A DNA stretch of 64,000 bases from contig ONCQ01000031.1 of the NCBI GenBank assembly GCA_900316355.1, positions 1 through 64,000 of the forward strand, written 5' to 3'. The translations under genes and the position numbers were made by a program. Source of the DNA: an uncultured Prevotellaceae bacterium (GTDB lineage: Bacteria; Bacteroidota; Bacteroidia; Bacteroidales; Bacteroidaceae). The notes beneath the pieces were generated by a model. The model did no database searches and had not been told where the DNA came from. It saw only the letters and a program-made list of their open reading frames with translations. Positions 31,960 through 40,900 of this stretch are shown here, piece by piece; the first letter of the stretch is position 1, and each line of letters starts with the position of its first letter.

Positions 31960-33795
31960 ATGCTTATGAAAAGACTTGTATTCTTTGTGATGCTTTTAGT
32001 GGCTTTTATGCCGCTGATGGCTCAACAGCGCAGCGATGCTGAAATGGAAAGTATCGCCCGTCAGCAACTGATGAGCGGTAAACTGAAAGGCATGAAAGCC
32101 AAGCCTTCGGCAACGCTGAAGCGCGTTCATAATGATAAGGCGTATGCCGTGTATAGCCCTGCCAGCGAGGAGGGCTTCGTCATCGTCAGCCGTGACGACC
32201 GCATGCAGCCGGTGCTGGGTTATTCTGACGCTACGTTTGATGTTGCCACAATGCCCTGCAATATGAAATGGTGGCTGGGCGAGGTGGATAAGGCCTATCA
32301 GCGTCTGCAGAAGGCTCCGGGAAATGCTGACTATAGAGAAGGGCCGTCCTTCGATCCTATCATTGGTCCTGAGGCCATTGAGGTGCCCATGACGACGAAA
32401 TGGGCACAGGCCGACCCTTACAACTCATCGCTGCCCGTGGCTGACACGCCGACGGGATGTGTGCCCCTCGCCATGGGACAGGTGATGAACTATCATCAGT
32501 GGCCGATGAGCGCTAAGTTCTCAGGGTCATATATGTATATGGAGGTTGATGAGGAGGGCAAACCCGTTTTGGATGGTAACCATAAAGCAATCTGGCATCA
32601 GGTGGATAATGTGCTCGTCAACTCCAGCTATACGTGGCCGCTGAAGGATGCTTACAAACTTTATGTGGATGAGGAGGGCGAATACCATAAGGTAGAAACC
32701 ACTGATGAGGAGATTGTCCCTGTGGCACGCTTGCTGCGAGACTGCGGTGCGGCCGTGAATGTGCAGTATGCCCCGGGTAAGGATAACTCGGGCTATGCAG
32801 GAGCCGATGCAAGAGACGCGGCTTATGCCTTCTCCAACTACTTCGGCTACTCTGATCAGGCCATCCACTATCATGACCGCTATTATTTCACAGATAAGGA
32901 GTGGCGTTCCATCCTTGTCAACGAGTTGCGTAACGGATGTCCCGTGCTTTATGGCGGTTCTGACTACGAATACTCGAATGCGCACGTCTTCATCGTTTAT
33001 GGCATCACCCCGGAAGGGTATATGCATGTGAATTGGGGATGGGCAGGTCTGTATAACGGCTACTACCACGTTGATGACATGATTCTCTATGGTGACGAGG
33101 TAGTTCCCGGATCCGATGACCCAACCGTCTTGGAGGACTATCGCTACAATCATATCATGGTAGCAGGTATCCGCAAGGAGCCGCTTCCCGGTGAGCACTT
33201 CGTATCGGAAATGTACATGGATGGTCTGGCTGCAGAGGCCTTCTCCTACAATCGCAACAAGCAACCCCATTTCACTGTTCTTGCTGAAAACATCGCCAAT
33301 GATCAGCCTGCGGACTTCAACGGTGACATTTATCTTGCAGTAGAAGAGGATGGGCAGGAAACTCAATATTCCCGATTCCCGTTCACCAATGACTTCTTCC
33401 TTCAGTCAGGGTATTATATCCCAGAGCAGCCGATGGAACAGGACCTCCTGTTGGAGAATAACCACAACTATCGTATCTATTTTGTGGTACGTGACAAGAA
33501 GGAGGTTGACTATATTCCTATGCGCTCGTTCTACGGTCAGCTGTATTACACTGTCAGTGTGAATGAAAATGGCGTGGGTACCTTCGATGGCCCCTATCTG
33601 TTCGAGGGACGCTTCCCTGGCGATGGCGTCAAGAGCATGAAGGTGCAGAAGGAGGATGGCCTCACCCGTGTCTATGACTTGCAGGGACGCGCCATCTACA
33701 CCGCTCCTGCTGCATCCTTCAACGTTAAGGATGTGCCGGGTCGTGGCGTTGTCATCGTACGTAAGGGTGACAAGGCAACAAAAATTCTCCGATAA
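31960..33795 (+). CDS. C10 family cysteine protease (streptopain/interpain-like), secreted
   Basis: The 611-aa preproprotein has a signal peptide (VFFVMLLVAFMPLMAQ) and an N-terminal inhibitory propeptide (VYSPASEEGFVIVSRDDRMQPVLGYS). The catalytic domain has Cys167 in DTPTGCVPLAMGQVMN and His342 in NAHVFIVYGI, and HVNWGWAGLYNGYY completes the active site. The C-terminal region carries a Prevotella tail (VYDLQGRAIY). Related interpain A of Prevotella intermedia cleaves host proteins and haemoproteins. Cleavage of the propeptide should activate it outside the cell. Translation may begin at 31960 or 31966. Confidence 0.92.
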   Translation: MLMKRLVFFVMLLVAFMPLMAQQRSDAEMESIARQQLMSGKLKGMKAKPSATLKRVHNDKAYAVYSPASEEGFVIVSRDDRMQPVLGYSDATFDVATMPCNMKWWLGEVDKAYQRLQKAPGNADYREGPSFDPIIGPEAIEVPMTTKWAQADPYNSSLPVADTPTGCVPLAMGQVMNYHQWPMSAKFSGSYMYMEVDEEGKPVLDGNHKAIWHQVDNVLVNSSYTWPLKDAYKLYVDEEGEYHKVETTDEEIVPVARLLRDCGAAVNVQYAPGKDNSGYAGADARDAAYAFSNYFGYSDQAIHYHDRYYFTDKEWRSILVNELRNGCPVLYGGSDYEYSNAHVFIVYGITPEGYMHVNWGWAGLYNGYYHVDDMILYGDEVVPGSDDPTVLEDYRYNHIMVAGIRKEPLPGEHFVSEMYMDGLAAEAFSYNRNKQPHFTVLAENIANDQPADFNGDIYLAVEEDGQETQYSRFPFTNDFFLQSGYYIPEQPMEQDLLLENNHNYRIYFVVRDKKEVDYIPMRSFYGQLYYTVSVNENGVGTFDGPYLFEGRFPGDGVKSMKVQKEDGLTRVYDLQGRAIYTAPAASFNVKDVPGRGVVIVRKGDKATKILR

Positions 33796-33815
33796 AAATC
33801 GACCGTTTGCACAAT

Positions 33816-33889
33816 AATGCGTAGAGTGTGCACGTTATAGGTATAGAACGTCATAACACGTACTGCCTATGGAGCACACTCTACGCATT
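33816..33889 (+). promoter_or_regulatory. Long inverted repeat covering the start of the 48-aa ORF upstream of rpe
   Basis: AATGCGTAGAGTGTGC (33816-33831) pairs perfectly with GCACACTCTACGCATT (33874-33889), and ATAGG (33837-33841) pairs with CCTAT (33866-33870) inside. The ATG at 33869 is within the paired region. An RNA hairpin could therefore hide the start codon, or act as a terminator for the preceding gene, though it lacks a U tract. Confidence 0.55.
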
Positions 33890-34015
33890 CCTGTGAAGTT
33901 GGAATTGATAGACTTCACGCAAGACATCAGCATCTTTACCATTCCTGGGGTGGAACCGCGAACATCTACCCTGCAACATCTACGGAAGTTCGCACGTATG
34001 TATCGACCCGCATGA
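33869..34015 (+). CDS. Small ORF of 48 aa overlapping rpe start
   Basis: The frame runs from ATG 33869 to TGA 34013-34015 and overlaps the rpe ATG at 34012 (ATGA), a pattern of translational coupling. The product MEHTLRIPVKLELIDFTQDI... is without membrane segment or signal and reads like a real cytosolic protein in amino-acid composition. I do not recognise it. It may be a leader peptide regulating rpe, or a small conserved protein. Its own start sits inside a strong hairpin. Confidence 0.4.
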   Translation: MEHTLRIPVKLELIDFTQDISIFTIPGVEPRTSTLQHLRKFARMYRPA

Positions 34016-34674
34016 ATCTGATAGCACCTTCTTTGTTGGCGGCCGACTTCGGTCACTTGGAGCGTGAGATGGACTGGTTCAACCGTTCGGAGGCTGATTG
34101 GCTGCATCTGGATGTGATGGACGGTGTCTTTGTGCCCAATATCTCCTTTGGCTTCCCAGTTCTGGAGCATGTGGCACGCATGACAGAGAAACCGCTCGAC
34201 GTACATCTGATGATTGTTGAGCCGCAGAAGTTCATCTCTCAGGTGCGCGACCTCGGCGCGGCCGTCATGAATGTGCATCAGGAGGCCTGCCTGCACCTGC
34301 ATCGCACTGTGCAGCAGATCCATGAGGCTGGTATGAAGGCGGCTGTGACGCTGAATCCCTCAACACCCATCTCCACCCTTGAGGATATCATTCAGGATTT
34401 GGATGTGGTGATGCTGATGACTGTCAACCCCGGCTTCGGCGCACAGAAGTTCATTCCTCATAGCCTTGACAAAGTGAGGCGTCTGCGCGAGATGATTGCC
34501 CGCACGGGCTCACATGCCCTCATCGAGGTGGATGGCGGTGTGAACCGCACGACGGCTCCTCTGCTGGCTGAGGCTGGCGTCGATGTCTATGTCGCCGGCA
34601 GTGCCCTTTATGGCAAGCCCGATCCGGTTGCTGAGGTACATGCGCTTAAACAGCTCTTATGTCCCGCCCGATAG
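34012..34674 (+). CDS. rpe: Ribulose-phosphate 3-epimerase
   Basis: The 220-aa TIM-barrel protein has all family motifs: IAPSLLAADFGHLE, WLHLDVMDGVFVPNISFG, DVHLMI, MTVNPGFGAQKFI and IEVDGGVN with metal-binding His and Asp residues. It interconverts ribulose 5-phosphate and xylulose 5-phosphate in the pentose phosphate pathway. It overlaps the upstream 48-aa ORF by 4 bp and the comEC gene by 16 bp, so the three are one transcript. Length is normal. Confidence 0.95.
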   Translation: MNLIAPSLLAADFGHLEREMDWFNRSEADWLHLDVMDGVFVPNISFGFPVLEHVARMTEKPLDVHLMIVEPQKFISQVRDLGAAVMNVHQEACLHLHRTVQQIHEAGMKAAVTLNPSTPISTLEDIIQDLDVVMLMTVNPGFGAQKFIPHSLDKVRRLREMIARTGSHALIEVDGGVNRTTAPLLAEAGVDVYVAGSALYGKPDPVAEVHALKQLLCPAR

Positions 34675-36506
34675 TCCTGATGGCTTTTGCCATGATGGTG
34701 GGGATTATTGCTGCGGACATCCTCTTTTATCAATGTGAACCTGTTCCCATGTGGCTTCAACCGGCTGCATGGGGATTTTGTTTTGTGCTCACGCTGGTGG
34801 CTGCCATTTTCTATAGGCGTGAGGCGAGGGTAGGGGCGCTGCTGCGTTATTCTGCCTTTCCCGTCATTACCGTGTTGTTCTTCATGGTGGTGGCCTTCAG
34901 CCGTTATGCTGCCGTTGCCGAGCGGCAACAGCAGCAGTGGGCAGCCGTCGGAAAGCCTGTGATGCACGGTAACCCGGACGAATTCGATTTCGCGCGTTGG
35001 TGCTGGGTGACGGGGCGCAATCCCCAGTATCAGCCTACAGCTCCTACTCCTTCCGGCTTGCAGGTGAGAACACGATTGTTGGAACGTCTCGCTTCTTTAG
35101 GTATGGAAGAACAGACGATGGCCCTCGTGGCAGCTACGGCGTTGGGCGACCGCACCCTGCTGCGGCGTGACACGCGCGACCTTTATTCACGCGTGGGTGC
35201 CAGCCACCTGTTGGCTCTCTCCGGTTTGCACCTCGGCATCATCGTGGGACTCTTCCTCACATGGATGAACGGTCGTCTGCTCCTGTCGCGATGGCGATGG
35301 CCCGTGGGCATGATGGTCCTGCTGTTTATATGGACCTATACCTTTGTGGCAGGTATGCCCACCTCCTTGTTGCGCGCCGCTCTGATGACCTCCATCTTTG
35401 TCCTGGCAAGTCTCATGCAACGCTATGGCTCGCCGTTGCAACACCTGCTATTAGCAGCTATTGTGATGATGCTGTGGCGCCCTACGGTCGTCTTCGATGT
35501 CGGTGCACAGCTGTCGTTCTTGGCCGTGGCAGGCATCTTGCTGTTCTATCGGCCACTGTATATGTGGTTCTTTGACCGTTGGCGCTATCAGATCTTCTGG
35601 ATGGAACGCTACTATCTGCTGTGGCCCTTCACGACGTTGGCCGTGTCACTCTGCGCTCAGGTGCTGACGTTGCCCCTTGTGGCCTATTACTTTCATCAGA
35701 TCCCCACTTATGGCACGCTGCTCAGCATTGTCCTGATACCGCTGACGACCCTGTTCCTCATGGCTTCGTTGCTGCTGATTGTCTTGTCATGGCTGTGGCC
35801 GTTGGCTGCATCGTGGCTCTCTGTAGGCGTCTCATGGCTGGTGGCCTTTCAGTTGTGGATTATGAGCCATGTCGCGCAATGGCCCGGGGCTGTGATTCCC
35901 GATTTCTGGAGCCGTAAGGCATCGCCGCAGGTGGTGGTCTATCATAACCGGCGCTGTCCTGCGCTGCACCTCATCGCCTCGCCCTCGCAGAGCTGGTTGC
36001 TGGTGCCTCAGCGTGACTCGCTGGAGACGGGGATGTATTACATCCGCAGAGATTTCTGGCTGCGGAGGCTCACAGCAGAGCCTGTGGTGCTGGACGCACA
36101 GGGTGTGGCGCTCAGCAATGGGTTCAAAGTGGTGATGCTAAAGGATGGGGGGAGTACAAAAGGTTCAAGGGGTTCAAAGGGTTCAAGGGGTTCAAGGGGG
36201 GCAAGGGGTTCAAAGAGTTCAAGGGGTTCAAAGGGTTCAAGGAGTTCAAGAGGGGCAAAAGCTGTTGACATTGATATGCTTTGGCTTGTGCGTGGTTTTC
36301 GTGGCGGGACGTTGGGTGACTTGCCAGTGAACTACTCTCCGCGTGTGCTGGTGCTGGATGCGAGTCTGGCCAAGTGGCAGCGGGAGGCCTTGGCCAAAGA
36401 AGCTGCGCGTGTGGGTTGGCACTGCTATGATGTGGCAGCACAAGGCGCTTTGCGCGTCAGGCTTGAAACGCAAGTGAAAAATGAAAGAATGAAAAGTGAA
36501 GAATAA
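34659..36506 (+). CDS. comEC: ComEC/Rec2 family competence protein
   Basis: The 615-aa protein has N-terminal membrane helices, a DUF4131-like segment and the Competence domain with YSRVGASHLLALSGLHLGI and SLLRAALMTSIFVLASLMQRYGSPLQ. Members form the inner-membrane channel for DNA uptake. The C-terminal metallo-beta-lactamase-like domain of long ComEC is absent, as in many Bacteroidales. After residue 498 lies an unusual run of about 35 residues of Gly-Ser-Lys/Arg triplets, coded by GGTTCAAGG repeats (36156-36258), in the soluble C-terminal part. It overlaps rpe by 16 bp. Confidence 0.88.
   Translation: MSRPIVLMAFAMMVGIIAADILFYQCEPVPMWLQPAAWGFCFVLTLVAAIFYRREARVGALLRYSAFPVITVLFFMVVAFSRYAAVAERQQQQWAAVGKPVMHGNPDEFDFARWCWVTGRNPQYQPTAPTPSGLQVRTRLLERLASLGMEEQTMALVAATALGDRTLLRRDTRDLYSRVGASHLLALSGLHLGIIVGLFLTWMNGRLLLSRWRWPVGMMVLLFIWTYTFVAGMPTSLLRAALMTSIFVLASLMQRYGSPLQHLLLAAIVMMLWRPTVVFDVGAQLSFLAVAGILLFYRPLYMWFFDRWRYQIFWMERYYLLWPFTTLAVSLCAQVLTLPLVAYYFHQIPTYGTLLSIVLIPLTTLFLMASLLLIVLSWLWPLAASWLSVGVSWLVAFQLWIMSHVAQWPGAVIPDFWSRKASPQVVVYHNRRCPALHLIASPSQSWLLVPQRDSLETGMYYIRRDFWLRRLTAEPVVLDAQGVALSNGFKVVMLKDGGSTKGSRGSKGSRGSRGARGSKSSRGSKGSRSSRGAKAVDIDMLWLVRGFRGGTLGDLPVNYSPRVLVLDASLAKWQREALAKEAARVGWHCYDVAAQGALRVRLETQVKNERMKSEE
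36156..36258. repeat. In-frame GGTTCAAGG tandem repeat in comEC
   Basis: About eleven 9-bp units (GGTTCAAGG, GGTTCAAAG and GGGGCAAGG variants) encode GSR/GSK/GAR triplets in frame. The unit is the reverse complement of the CCTTGAACC units at 14618-14823. Confidence 0.85.
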
Positions 36507-36518
36507 AGGAACCTGTTG

Positions 36519-37091
36519 TCAGAACAGCAGGATTCCGACGAGGGCACAGAAGAGGAGCGTGCGGATGGGGCTGAGTTTATACACCTGACAGGCGACCAGC
36601 GTCAGCACGAAGATGGCGACGCTAATCCAAAACTGCCAAGGTGACTCAGACGGCGTGGAGAAGTTCTCAGGCGTCATCAGCAGTAGGCAGGCAGCAGCTA
36701 AGAGGCCCACGACGGCAGGGCGCAATCCTGTGAAGACATGCTCCACAGAGGGATGGTGCTTGTACTGCATCAGGAACTTGGAAATCAGCAGCATCAGAAT
36801 GAACGAGGGGAGTACCACAGCAAAGGTGGCGGTGGCAGAGCCGAGAATGCCCATCCACTCAGAGCCTCCCGCATTGACGACAGCGGTGTAGCCGACATAT
36901 GTTGCTGAGTTGATACCAATGGGGCCGGGTGTCATCTGCGACACGGCCACGATATCCGTAAACTCGCCCATCGTCATCCAATGGTGGTTGGTGACGACCT
37001 CGCCCTGAATCATGGAGATCATTGCATAACCACCGCCGAAGCCGAAGAGGCCGATGAGGAAGAAGGTATAGAAGAGTTGGAAGAAGATCAT
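36519..37091 (-). CDS. chrA: Chromate transporter, short ChrA, second of a pair
   Basis: The 190-aa protein has the ChrA start FFLIGLFGFGGGYAMISMIQGEVV and MTPGPIGINSATYVGY, typical of single-domain chromate-ion transporters that work as heterodimers of two short proteins. About five or six membrane helices are visible. The preceding chrA gene ends 3 bp upstream. It probably exports chromate or a similar oxyanion, or has another native anion; function in this phylum is not settled. It is last in the purL-chrA-chrA run. Confidence 0.85.
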   Translation of the reverse strand: MIFFQLFYTFFLIGLFGFGGGYAMISMIQGEVVTNHHWMTMGEFTDIVAVSQMTPGPIGINSATYVGYTAVVNAGGSEWMGILGSATATFAVVLPSFILMLLISKFLMQYKHHPSVEHVFTGLRPAVVGLLAAACLLLMTPENFSTPSESPWQFWISVAIFVLTLVACQVYKLSPIRTLLFCALVGILLF

Positions 37092-37094
37092 GAT

Positions 37095-37838
37095 TTAAGG
37101 GATAGACTCTCCCCCCGCCCTCCCTATAAGGGAGGGAGTAGAATGTTCTGAAGGATTGTCTGCATTAGTGGATTCTATGGATTCTGAAATCTCTTCTTGA
37201 TGGGTATTCGCTCCCTCCCTTATAGGGAGGGCGGGGGAAGAGTCTTGGTCTAACAATTTGCCATACAGGTACCCGCCCAGTCCGGCGGCAACAATCACCC
37301 AGATGGGCGAGACACCGAACATCCAGATGAGGAAGGCACCAAGGACGGGAATCCAGATGTTGTAGCGATTGATTTGTGCCGTCCTCGCCATCTTGAACGT
37401 AGGCGCCGCGATAAGGGCGACGACGCAGGGACGGATGCCACGGAAGGCACGTGCTACCCACACATTATCCTGAAACTGACGGAAGAAGAGGGCGATGGCA
37501 AGAATGATGAGGAAGGATGGCAGGATGCAGCCCAGGGTGGCCATCAGTGCTCCCCACGTACCACGAATCTTGTAGCCGATGAAGATGGCGATGTTTACGG
37601 CGAAGATGCCGGGGCACGACTGCGCCACGGCCATCAGGTCCAAGAGTTCCTCGCGACTGATCCACTGCCTCTCATCCACCACCTTTGCCTCAATCAGCGG
37701 AATCATGGCGTAGCCGCCACCAATGGTGAAGAGGCCGATACGGAAGAAGGTCTTAAATAAAGACCCACCCCCCAGCCCCTCCCTTGTAGGGAGGGGAGTA
37801 GTCACCTCAAACTGCTGGTTATCTTGCAAATCTTTCAT
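37095..37838 (-). CDS. chrA: Chromate transporter, short ChrA, first of a pair, with repeat-derived ends
   Basis: The core from FKTFFRIGLFTIGGGYAMIPL to the last helix is an ordinary 190-residue short ChrA half, with the motif CPGIFAVNIAIFIGY. Both ends are unusual. The first about 26 residues, including VTTPLPTREGLGGGS, and the last about 50, with PALPIREG and STPSLIGRAGGES, come from palindromic repeat DNA (37761-37906 and 37103-37244). The start codon itself lies in the spacer of a repeat pair. The pair partner is encoded 3 bp downstream. Confidence 0.85.
   Translation of the reverse strand: MKDLQDNQQFEVTTPLPTREGLGGGSLFKTFFRIGLFTIGGGYAMIPLIEAKVVDERQWISREELLDLMAVAQSCPGIFAVNIAIFIGYKIRGTWGALMATLGCILPSFLIILAIALFFRQFQDNVWVARAFRGIRPCVVALIAAPTFKMARTAQINRYNIWIPVLGAFLIWMFGVSPIWVIVAAGLGGYLYGKLLDQDSSPALPIREGANTHQEEISESIESTNADNPSEHSTPSLIGRAGGESIP
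37103..37244. repeat. Inverted pair of palindromic arms in chrA 3' end
   Basis: Arms AGACTCTCCCCCCGCCCTCC... (37104-37142) and its inverted copy (37205-37244) each contain a CTCCCT-TATA-GGGAG palindrome and flank about 60 bp. The coding strand remains open through both, giving a 50-residue C-terminal extension. Confidence 0.85.
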
Positions 37839-37906
37839 TTAGAAGTCAATTACTCAAAAGTAATCACTCTCCCCCTACAAGGGGGAGCGGGGAGGGGGTC
37901 TTCTTT
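37761..37906. repeat. Inverted pair of palindromic arms at the purL/chrA junction
   Basis: The arm at 37761-37806 (in the chrA 5' end) and the inverted arm at 37857-37906 (in the purL 3' end) share CCCCTCCCTTGTAGGGAGGG-type palindromes. The purL stop (37864-37866) lies in one arm and the chrA start (37838) in the spacer. Confidence 0.88.
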
Positions 37907-40900
37907 TCGCACCACTTCCTTGCATTCACGAACGCCTCAAGCCACGGTGTCACCTCGTCCTTGCGGCGGTCAGCGGGATAGTAGGCGCACTGCCAGGGGA
38001 AGATGGCGCGCTCGAGGTGAGGCATCATGGCCAAATGACGGCCGTCGGCGGAGCAGAGGCCGGCGACGCTGTAGTCGGAGCCATTGGGGTTACCGGGGTA
38101 CTGGTCGTAGCTGTACTTGGCCACCACATGATATTCGCTCTCGGGCTGCGGCAGATGGAACTTGCCCTCGCCGTGAGCCACCCAGATGCCCAGCTTGCTG
38201 CCAGCGAGAGAGCCCAGCATCACACTGTTGTTCTCAGGGATAGTGAGCCCGAGGAAGGCGGACTCAAACTTGTGCGAGGTATTGTGGAGCATAGCTGCCC
38301 CCCTTACGGCCCCCGAGGGGGCTTCTATTGTTTTGCTATTAGAGGACTTTCCATCCGTGTCCCCCTCGGGGGACGACAGGGGGGCCACTTCAAGAAGGCC
38401 CAACTCCACCATCAGCTGGCAACCGTTGCAGATGCCCAGCGAGAGGGTGTCGGGACGGGCATAGAAGCGGTCGAGGGCAGCCTTGGCCTTAGGATTGTAA
38501 AGGAAGGCACCGGCCCAGCCCTTGGCAGAGCCGAGGACGTCGGAGTTCGAGAAGCCGCCGCAGAAGACAATCATCTGGATGTCGTCCAGCGTCTCGCGGC
38601 CCGTGATGAGGTCGGTCATCATCACATCCTTCACGTCGAAGCCAGCGAGATAGAGGCTGTAGGCCATCTCACGCTCACCATTGGTTCCTTTCTCGCGGAT
38701 GATAGCGGCCTTAGGAGATCCACCCCCCTGCCCCTCCATTGCAGGGAGGGGAGTAAGATGTGTTTGACTCGCAGCCTTACTCATTGCAGAAAGGTGACTA
38801 CTCCCCTCCCTACAAGGGAGGGGCAGGGGGGTGGGTCTGTTCATCTTCCACTCCAACGGCTGCACCTTATAATTCTTGAAGCGCTCTGCGGCACAGCCGT
38901 TCATGCTCTGCTTCGTGTCGAGCAGGTAGGACGGATGGTACCAGACATCGCGCAGGGCGTCGATGTCGAGCGTCTCCTCGAAGTCCCCCTTGCGGATGCG
39001 CAGCGAACGCTCCTTGGCAGGTACACCTATATATATATAGCCTACGCCGGCTTCGTCCATCAGCTTCTTGAACTCCTCCTCGTGTTTCGTGCTCACCTGC
39101 ACGACCACACCCGGGTTCTCGGCGAAGAGGATCTTCGTGAGGTCTTCGCAGGCGAAGTTGTTGAGGTTGACCTTCAGGCCGCCCTTCGTGTTGGCGAAGC
39201 ACATCTCCAAGAGGGTGGTGATGAGACCGCCGGCGCTGATGTCATGACCTGCCAGCAGCAAACCCTTCTTCACGCAGTCCTGCACAGCATCGAAGGCATC
39301 ACGGAAATATTCGGGATTCGTGCATGTGGGAACATCGGAGCCCACCTTTCCCTTGCTCTGGGCATAGGCGCTGCCGCCGAGACGGAGCTCATCGAATGAG
39401 AAGTCGATATGGTAGAGGGCGCTTTTAGGTTCATCGGCCAGCACGGGGCTCACGACCTTGCGGATGTCGCTGACCTCACCGCCGGAAGTGACGATGACGG
39501 TGCCCGGCGCGATGACCTTCGTGCCATCGGGATATTTCTGCGTCATGGAGAGGCTGTCCTTACCTGTCGGCACATTGATTTCCAGTGCACAGCAGAACTC
39601 CGAGAGGGCTTCCACGGCCTTGTACAGACGGGCATCCTCGCCTTTCTGCGAGCGGCAAGGCCACATCCAGTTGGCGCTGAGGCTGACGCTGTCGAGACCT
39701 TCGGCCAGCGGCGCCCACACGATGTTCGTCAGGCTCTCAGCCACAGAGAGGACGGAGCCTGCGGCGGGGTCGGCAAGACCGGCTTGCGGCGCATGACCGA
39801 GGGCTGTAGCAATACCTTTCTCTCCTTTGTAGTCGAGGGCTACGACACCGCAGTCCGAGAGCGGCAGCTGCAGCTCGCCCTGACATTGCTGGCGCGCCAC
39901 CTTACCCGTCACAGAACGATCGACTTTGTTTGTCAACCAGTCCTTGCAAGCCACGGCTTCCAGCGAGAGAACTCTTTCTAAAGCTGTTCCTAATGACGAA
40001 TGACAAGTGACGAATGACGAATAGGATTTACCTTCTGCTTGAGCGTGTAACTTGCATTCGTCATTTGTCATTCGTAACTCGTCATTCGTAGTCGTTACGT
40101 TTTCGTAGCGCCTTTCCACCGTCTCATCCACCATCACCGTCTTCGGAGAATGTCCGAACATCTGGGCTACGTCGAGGTCGAAGGGGCGGACACCGTCGCC
40201 CTGCTCGAAGGCGAAGTGTGCATCGCCCGTGGTCTCACCTACGACATACAGCGGAGCACGCTCGCGCTCGGCAATCTTGCGGACGTGATCGATGTGTTCC
40301 TCTTGAATCAGCAAGCCCATGCGCTCCTGACTTTCGTTGGCGATGATTTCCTTGCTGGAGAGCGTCGGGTCGCCGACGGGCAGCTTGGTCATATCAATGA
40401 GACCGCCGCACTCCTCCACGAGTTCGCTCAAGCAGTTCACATGACCTGCCGAGCCGTGGTCATGGATGCTGACGACGGGGTTGACATCTTCTTCGCAGAG
40501 CGAACGCACGAGGTTGTAAGCGCGTTTCTGCATCTCAGGGTTGGCACGCTGCACAGCATTCAGCTCGATGCCGCTGTTGTAGCGGCCTGTATCTACACTG
40601 CTGACGGAGCCGCCGCCGAGACCGATGCGGTAGTTGTCGCCGCCCACGACGACAATCTTGTTGCCCTTCTCGGGCGTGCCCTTCAGACAGTCGCGCTTTG
40701 TGCCGTAGCCCACGCCGCCGGCCAGCATGATGACCTTGTCGTAGCCATACTGCTCACCGTTCTCCTCGTGCTCGAAGGTGAGCACAGAACCCGTGATGAG
40801 CGGTTGGCCGAACTTGTTGCCGAAATCACTGGCACCATTTGAAGCCTTGATGAGGATCTGCTCAGGTGTTTGGTAGAGCCATTTGCGTGGCTTCATGGTT

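Noticed and set aside
38017..39399. 460-codon ORF on the plus strand opposite purL
   Set aside because: PurL catalytic motifs lie on the minus strand across this stretch; the plus frame is an antisense shadow.
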